Below, piece by piece: positions 59,985 to 64,000 of a stretch of 64,000 nucleotides of DNA. Below the pieces are notes generated by a model. That model worked only from the letters and a program-made list of their open reading frames with translations. It was not told the DNA's origin and did no database searches. The stretch comes from CAZUXY01 sp964624235 (lineage in GTDB: Bacteria; Spirochaetota; UBA4802; UBA5368). A program made the translations under genes and the position numbers. The stretch covers positions 1 to 64,000 of the forward strand of contig CAZUXY010000008.1 of the NCBI GenBank assembly GCA_964624235.1, in the 5' to 3' direction. The number at the start of each line of letters is the position of its first letter. Within the stretch, counting starts at the first letter, position 1.

Positions 59985-61073
59985 ATGCCGGCAGGGAAAA
60001 GAACTGAAATACTGGCGACGATGGGACCGGCTTCCATCGACCGGATTGAGGAGATGTACCGTGAGGGAATGAGCGGCATCAGGATCAACAGTTCTCACGG
60101 AGACCCCGCATTTCACCGGCTCGCCATAGAGCGTTCGCGAAGAATCAATCCGGGAGGGTTCGTGGTCTACGACGTGAAAGGACCCAAGATCCGGCTCGGC
60201 GATCTCCCCCGGCCCTATCGCATCAGGGCGGGGGATACCGTCATACTGCGCACCGACATCGACGCGCCCGGTGGTTCGGAGTATCCCGCCGTGGAGAATT
60301 TCGACCGGGGCATTCCCGTCACCTACCGTGAACTCGACCGGTACGTGAAGGAAGGGGACAGGTTTTTTGTGGACGACGGTTATATAGGCCTGAGGGTAAA
60401 TGCCGTAGAAGCCGGCAAGATCACCTGCACGGTCCTTTACGGCGATCAGATAAGGTCAAGAAAAGGGCTCAATCATCCGGATACTATTGTCGGCTATCCC
60501 TATACCATGCCGCAGGATCTGCCCAACCTTGAGTTTGCCGTTGCGCAGAAAGTCGATTATATCGCCGATTCCTTCACCCGCAACGCGGATGACGTGCTGG
60601 AGCTTCGCGACCGGCTCAGGGGTACCGGCATAAAGATAATATCCAAGATCGAGAACCCTGAAGGGGTAAATAATTTCGATGGAATACTGGCCGAGACCGA
60701 TGCGGTCATGATCGCACGCGGCGACCTGGGCGTCGAGATGGATCCTTTCAGCCTGCCTGAAATGCAGAAAGTGATGATTGAGAAATGCAACCGCGCCGGC
60801 AAGCCGGTGGTGACCGCCACGCAGATGCTTGAATCCATGATGGAGAATCCGTATCCCAGCAGGGCCGACGTAAGTGACATCGCCAATGCGATTTACGACG
60901 GCACCGACGTGGTCATGCTTTCAGGCGAAACCTCGGTGGGGAAATATCCGGTGGAATGCATACGTGCCATGTGCCGAATCGCGGAACTGGTGGAAGCGAC
61001 GGCCCGCTACCGAAAGATTAAAACGACCCTGAATTCCCTTTCAGCGCCTGGTAAAAAATCCGACAACCAGTAG
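59985..61073 (+). CDS. pyk: Pyruvate kinase, short form without the C-terminal regulatory domain
   Basis: Transfers phosphate from phosphoenolpyruvate to ADP. The 362-aa protein keeps the barrel and B domain: ATMGPASID start, IRINSSHGD, YDVKGPKIR, KIENPEGVNNF with catalytic Lys (about residue 221), MIARGDLGVEM, and TQMLESMMENPYPSRAD. The C-terminal domain of about 110 residues that binds allosteric effectors in usual 470-aa enzymes is missing; the reading frame ends in a Ser/Lys/Pro-rich tail. Active-site residues look complete. The gene follows the DUF4340 gene by 12 nt. Confidence 0.88.
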   Translation: MPAGKRTEILATMGPASIDRIEEMYREGMSGIRINSSHGDPAFHRLAIERSRRINPGGFVVYDVKGPKIRLGDLPRPYRIRAGDTVILRTDIDAPGGSEYPAVENFDRGIPVTYRELDRYVKEGDRFFVDDGYIGLRVNAVEAGKITCTVLYGDQIRSRKGLNHPDTIVGYPYTMPQDLPNLEFAVAQKVDYIADSFTRNADDVLELRDRLRGTGIKIISKIENPEGVNNFDGILAETDAVMIARGDLGVEMDPFSLPEMQKVMIEKCNRAGKPVVTATQMLESMMENPYPSRADVSDIANAIYDGTDVVMLSGETSVGKYPVECIRAMCRIAELVEATARYRKIKTTLNSLSAPGKKSDNQ

Positions 61074-61505
61074 AATGGCTCCGACGCCGGCGGTATAGAT
61101 CCCGATACCGGGTTTAAGCAGGGGTATGGGCAAAAGGAAAGCCGAAATTCCCGTCAACAGCACCCCACCCGCGCCCAGCACCGCAGCACGTGATGCCCCG
61201 GCCGAGAGCAGGGTGTAAAAACCAGTGACCGCGAGATACAGTACCGAGATCGTAAGGGGGAGCGAATAATACTCTCTCCCGTAAAGCAGGTGTAAAAAAA
61301 GCTGGGCACCGGCAACAGGTTCGCTGGTAAGACGATACTGAACGATCACCCACGGCAGGAGCAGGGAAACCAGGATAACGCACGATCCGGCCACCTCAGG
61401 AAGATTGCCCTTCCCGGTGTCCTCATGAGAAACGAATCGGTTATACCACGGTGCCGCCATAGCCTGACGCTGTTGATACTTTCCTGTAAGTGCTTGATGC
61501 TCCAT
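61041..61505 (-). CDS. Small membrane protein, unknown
   Basis: Protein of 154 aa with about four hydrophobic helices (roughly residues 40-60, 80-100, 105-120 and 130-150) after a polar 35-residue N terminus. Not recognised. Its 3' end overlaps the convergent pyruvate kinase gene by 33 nt. No strong ribosome site; an internal ATG at 61460 (MAAPWYN) is a possible alternative start. Confidence 0.55.
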   Translation of the reverse strand: MEHQALTGKYQQRQAMAAPWYNRFVSHEDTGKGNLPEVAGSCVILVSLLLPWVIVQYRLTSEPVAGAQLFLHLLYGREYYSLPLTISVLYLAVTGFYTLLSAGASRAAVLGAGGVLLTGISAFLLPIPLLKPGIGIYTAGVGAILLVVGFFTRR

Positions 61506-61659
61506 TTGAAACGCAGACCTGACCGGTTGTCCAGCTTTTTATGGCCTTGAATCACCGGCTGATCGGGCTTTCTGCGATGTCGGAATCGGGAACATGGTGC
61601 ACCAGGTCGCGGGTGCCGGTGGAAAGATGTCGCCGTGGTCGGTGTATTCATTTTTATGG

Positions 61660-61688
61660 TTGACATCCATATGCGGTACGATAATAAG
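61660..61688 (+). promoter_or_regulatory. Promoter for tRNA-Leu
   Basis: TTGACA (61660-61665), 17-nt spacer, AATAAG (61683-61688), 20 nt before the mature tRNA 5' end. Confidence 0.6.
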
Positions 61689-61708
61689 TCCAGAACAAAC
61701 ATCAAATC

Positions 61709-61793
61709 GCCCAGGTGGTGGAATCTGGTAGACACGCATGGTTGAGGGCCATGTGGGAAATTTCCTGTATGGGTTCAAATCCCATCCTGGGCA
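61709..61793 (+). tRNA. tRNA-Leu(GAG)
   Basis: Acceptor GCCCAGG (61709-61715) pairs with CCTGGGC (61786-61792), with A discriminator. The anticodon stem CATGG/CCATG encloses TTGAGGG (anticodon GAG). A long variable arm marks class II, and GGGTTCAAATCCC is the T arm. The 3' CCA is not encoded. Confidence 0.95.
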
Positions 61794-61799
61794 CACTAT

Positions 61800-61831
61800 A
61801 AGGCGGGGAATCCCGCCTTTACTGTTTTTTT
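61800..61831 (+). terminator. Rho-independent terminator after tRNA-Leu
   Basis: AAGGCGGG (61800-61807) / CCCGCCTT (61812-61819), 4-nt loop, then TACTG and seven T (61825-61831). Confidence 0.85.
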
Positions 61832-61905
61832 GCTAAACGCACGCGGTGGGTTTTCCCGAAAATGTAGATGGGGGAGGAAGTGGTTGCTACCCCCTGGAGG
61901 TGCGT

Positions 61906-62067
61906 ATGGTGTACTACAACATGAACACCGACTACGAAATGGTGGCCAAACACTGTCCGCGTTGCGAATCGCTGGTGATGGCGGCGGTGGTCAGGACCAT
62001 GCAGGGGACATTCTATAAGTACCGGGATGTCAAATGCCCGGTATGCGGATGGCGTAACGGACGATAG
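61906..62067 (+). CDS. Small zinc-ribbon-like protein (53 aa)
   Basis: Hypothetical 53-residue protein with two CxxC pairs: CPRC at residues 17-20 and CPVC at 43-46, enough for one zinc site. The region between is short and beta-like (VMAAVVRTMQG). GGAGG at 61896-61900 sits 5 nt before the ATG, the best support for a real start; a longer reading from 61846 lacks one. It lies between tRNA genes and could be a nucleic-acid or ribosome-associated protein, but function is unknown. Confidence 0.65.
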   Translation: MVYYNMNTDYEMVAKHCPRCESLVMAAVVRTMQGTFYKYRDVKCPVCGWRNGR

Positions 62068-62084
62068 TGTACGGCTGTAATGTC

Positions 62085-62100
62085 GTGAAACAGGTTTCAC
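62085..62100. repeat. GTGAAAC-AG-GTTTCAC inverted repeat
   Basis: Perfect 7-bp arms with a 2-nt centre, too tight for an RNA hairpin, so if functional it would be a DNA site. It lies just after the zinc-ribbon gene. The 256-nt spacer to tRNA-Ser(CGA) shows no gene. Confidence 0.4.
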
Positions 62101-62323
62101 CTTGCCGGTAAGAAACCCGCAGTGACCGCAGATGTCCCCGCGTTTCAGAAACCTGCCCGCGGAGGCAGAAAAAATCCTTGATAAATTCACGGCTTTTTCC
62201 AGGCTGTAAATACCGGGAGTGGTTTTATTCCGGAATCCGCGGCGTGATGTATAATGTGGCATCCCTGAGTTTTTTTATGCCGTCGCCGTTAAGGACATAA
62301 CCGGTTCGAAATGCCGTAAAACT

Positions 62324-62409
62324 GGAGAGATGCCAGAGTGGTTGAATGGGACGGTCTCGAAAATCGTTGAGGGCTTTGCCCTCCGAGGGTTCGAATCCCT
62401 CTCTCTCCG
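62324..62409 (+). tRNA. tRNA-Ser(CGA)
   Basis: Acceptor GGAGAGA (62324-62330) pairs with TCTCTCC (62402-62408), G discriminator. The anticodon loop CTCGAAA gives CGA. Long variable arm, T arm GAGGGTTCGAATCCCTC. No encoded CCA. Confidence 0.95.
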
Positions 62410-62549
62410 AAGATAAACGGCCGGTACGTATGGGCTTGTTCCCGCCGGCCGCGTGGATAGAAGCGGGTAATTTTGTTTGTTGACAAGGATACCCGCTTAT
62501 TCTATGTGAATGCAATGGTGGTCCGCCCTCGGGAGGGATCCAGCAACAG

Positions 62550-62634
62550 GGAGAAGTGTCTGAGTGGCCGAAGGAGCACGGTTGGAAACCGTGTGTAGCG
62601 CAAGCTACCGAGGGTTCGAATCCCTCCTTCTCCG
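62550..62634 (+). tRNA. tRNA-Ser(GGA)
   Basis: Acceptor GGAGAAG (62550-62556) pairs with CTTCTCC (62627-62633), G discriminator. The anticodon stem CACGG/CCGTG encloses TTGGAAA (anticodon GGA). Long variable arm GTGTAGCGCAAGCTACCGA, T arm as in the other serine tRNA. No encoded CCA. Confidence 0.96.
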
Positions 62635-62722
62635 AATATAAATCTTTCATGCTTTACGATGTTCTTTTCCGCGGCCGAATGGCGCGGATGAAGTATAGAT
62701 CAAAAACACCTCAGAACACATC

Positions 62723-64000
62723 ATGTCTTATCAGGTAATAGCCAGGAAATGGCGCCCTCAGGATTTCGGCGAAATCGTCTACCAGGATCATATATCCCGG
62801 ACGCTGAAAAACAGTATTAAAAGCGGCAGGATTTCCCATGCCTATCTCTTTTCAGGGCCCAGAGGGGTGGGGAAGACCACCATGGCCCGGGTGCTGGCAA
62901 AGGCATTGAACTGTGTCGAAGGCCCCACCGATTCCCCCTGCGGGGTGTGCCGGAACTGCCGTGAGATCAGGGAGGGCATATCATTTGACGTAATTGAAAT
63001 CGACGGTGCGTCGAACCGCGGCATTGAGAATATTCGTGAACTGCGGGAAAATGTTAATTTCGCCCCGGTCAAATCGCGGTTCAAGGTATATATCGTTGAT
63101 GAAGTCCACATGCTTACCGAACCGGCCTTCAACGCACTGCTGAAGACCCTTGAAGAGCCGCCGCCTCATGTGGTGTTCGTATTCGCCACCACTGAATACC
63201 ATAAGATACCCGAGACTATCCTCTCACGGTGCCAGAAGTATTTTTTTAAAAAACTCTCCATAGAATCCATAGTGAAACACCTAGCACTAATAGCGGAAAA
63301 GGAAGGTTTTAAAATAGAGGAAAAGGCCATCTTTTCCATAGCAAGAGCCGCCGAAGGATCCATGCGTGATGCGCAGTCCCTGCTTGACCAGATACTCTCT
63401 TTTTCTGAAGGGGAAGTGCGGGAGCATGACGCGCTCGTGCTGCTGGGGGTGGTCCCGGTTGAAAGTTATATCGACCTGCTCGGATACGTGGCGGACGGCG
63501 ATAAAACGGGCCTTATAAAAGAGATACACCGGGTCGAGGAACTGGGGATCGATCTGGCACGTTACTTTGCGGGGTTGATGAACTGCGTAAGGAGTATCCG
63601 GCTCGTCAGAAACGGAGTGACCGTAAGGGAGATACTGGAATACTCTGACGAAGAAGCCGCCGCACTGGGAAATATAGCCGACCGTTTTCATGATGACGAA
63701 CTCTCGGGCATTTTCCGTATCGGGTCGGGACTGCAGAACGAGTTGAGGTTCATACCCAATGAGCGAATAGCGATTGAGATGGCCCTGCTGGACATGGCGG
63801 CAATCAAATCGTCGCCGTCGCTGGCTTCTATCATAAGAAAACTGGAAAACGCGGCGTCCCCGGATGCCTCTGAAAACACCGAAAAAAAAAAGCTGAAAAC
63901 TCCCCCCCCGGTAGTAACACACCAGCCCGAAAAAAAAGAGACTGAAAGCGTTCCGCGGACTCCCGCTACCGCGTCATCGGCAGGTTCGCCGCCGGTTTCC
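62723..64000 (+). CDS. dnaX: DNA polymerase III subunit gamma/tau (5' part, runs off the window)
   Basis: Clamp-loader ATPase; 426 codons are visible and the frame continues past the end. It begins MSYQVIARKWRPQDF as usual. Walker A GPRGVGKTT is at residues 45-53, the zinc module has Cys in DSPCGVCRNC (about 70-79), Walker B is VDEVHML, and the SRC sensor motif is in ILSRCQKYF. The clamp-loader part ends near residue 385 and a disordered Pro/Lys/Glu/Ser region starts. The ATG at 62723 lacks a clear ribosome site, but the sequence leaves no better start. A run of ten A at 63882-63891 could allow a short gamma product. Confidence 0.95.
   Translation, partial: MSYQVIARKWRPQDFGEIVYQDHISRTLKNSIKSGRISHAYLFSGPRGVGKTTMARVLAKALNCVEGPTDSPCGVCRNCREIREGISFDVIEIDGASNRGIENIRELRENVNFAPVKSRFKVYIVDEVHMLTEPAFNALLKTLEEPPPHVVFVFATTEYHKIPETILSRCQKYFFKKLSIESIVKHLALIAEKEGFKIEEKAIFSIARAAEGSMRDAQSLLDQILSFSEGEVREHDALVLLGVVPVESYIDLLGYVADGDKTGLIKEIHRVEELGIDLARYFAGLMNCVRSIRLVRNGVTVREILEYSDEEAAALGNIADRFHDDELSGIFRIGSGLQNELRFIPNERIAIEMALLDMAAIKSSPSLASIIRKLENAASPDASENTEKKKLKTPPPVVTHQPEKKETESVPRTPATASSAGSPPVS
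63882..63892 (+). other. Candidate slippage site in dnaX (A10 followed by G)
   Basis: The zero frame reads GAA AAA AAA AAG CTG, containing the heptamer A AAA AAG. A +1 change meets TGA at once (63894-63896); a -1 change meets TGA at 63943-63945. Either gives a protein that stops just after the clamp-loader domains. Confidence 0.5.

Noticed and set aside
62225..62650. 141-codon minus-strand frame over the serine tRNAs
   Set aside because: It runs antisense through two clear tRNA genes; such frames are common tRNA artefacts.
62635..62722. SRP (4.5S) RNA between tRNA-Ser and dnaX
   Set aside because: The spacer of 88 nt lacks the conserved SRP loop sequences and is too short.
1..64000. CRISPR array, prophage or transposase
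   Set aside because: No regularly spaced repeats, phage structural motifs or transposase-like sequences were found on either strand.

Overview
The window is 64 kb of moderately GC-rich, gene-dense bacterial chromosome. Two runs of ten N (9656-9665 and 25667-25676) show a scaffolded, probably metagenome-derived assembly. The gene content suggests a free-living Gram-negative anaerobe or facultative anaerobe, most likely Spirochaetota or a similarly deep lineage. The hints are a batABCD operon, two FecR-domain lipoproteins of the Leptospira LipL45 style, a beta-barrel/FlgD-Ig/OmpA fusion, Gld-like ABC exporter genes, and a tRNA-Ser gene just upstream of dnaX. No rRNA, CRISPR array, prophage, transposase or plasmid origin was seen, so the phylum is an inference.

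Layout. 1-4.3 kb: batABCD, cut just upstream. 4.3-9.6 kb: mazG, a J-domain protein with four tandem GspE-N-like repeats, glyA, FecR lipoprotein 1 and a metallo-beta-lactamase-fold hydrolase. 9.7-15.7 kb (after gap 1): a small membrane protein, a PlsC-type acyltransferase, a DUF1178 protein, valS, a repeat-bearing spacer and a DJ-1/PfpI protein. 15.8-20.1 kb: a TPR protein, a membrane-anchored Rad50/YhaN-like ATPase and an SbcD/YhaO-like nuclease. 20.4-25.4 kb: an NtrC-type regulator, mannosyl-3-phosphoglycerate phosphatase and the OmpA fusion. 25.9-31.1 kb (after gap 2): an acyl-CoA transferase/GNAT fusion, ADP-forming acyl-CoA synthetase and a P-loop/DRTGG protein, which together look like CoA-ester energy conservation. 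31.3-38 kb: a peroxiredoxin, gdhA, a KaiC-like/PEP-synthase-N fusion and a glutamate-synthase FMN-domain protein, i.e. a nitrogen-assimilation block sharing AGTAT/TACT-type operator-like repeats. 38.3-42.5 kb: FecR lipoprotein 2 and two sugar-modification genes. 42.7-48.1 kb: hom, thrC, an MBL hydrolase, a signal peptidase I homologue without its catalytic dyad and an NAD-dependent epimerase. 48.1-53.4 kb (minus strand): a membrane protein, a PAS sensor 'kinase' without the phospho-accepting His, a MoxR/RavA ATPase and a VWA/ViaA protein. 53.6-61.5 kb: adk, a cupin, a GldA/F/G-like ABC cluster with a DUF4340 protein, a short pyruvate kinase and a membrane protein. 61.7-64 kb: tRNA-Leu(GAG), a 53-residue zinc-ribbon protein, tRNA-Ser(CGA), tRNA-Ser(GGA) and the 5' part of dnaX.

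The best candidates for something undescribed are: (i) the operon joining a His-less PAS/HATPase sensor to a RavA/ViaA-like chaperone pair; (ii) the signal peptidase I pseudo-enzyme (Ser to Phe, Lys to Ser) behind hom-thrC; (iii) the J-domain plus four-repeat protein; (iv) the operator-like repeats around the nitrogen genes; (v) a run of ten A in dnaX placed to give a short gamma-like product. Family assignments rest on motif recognition by eye; no database search was run.
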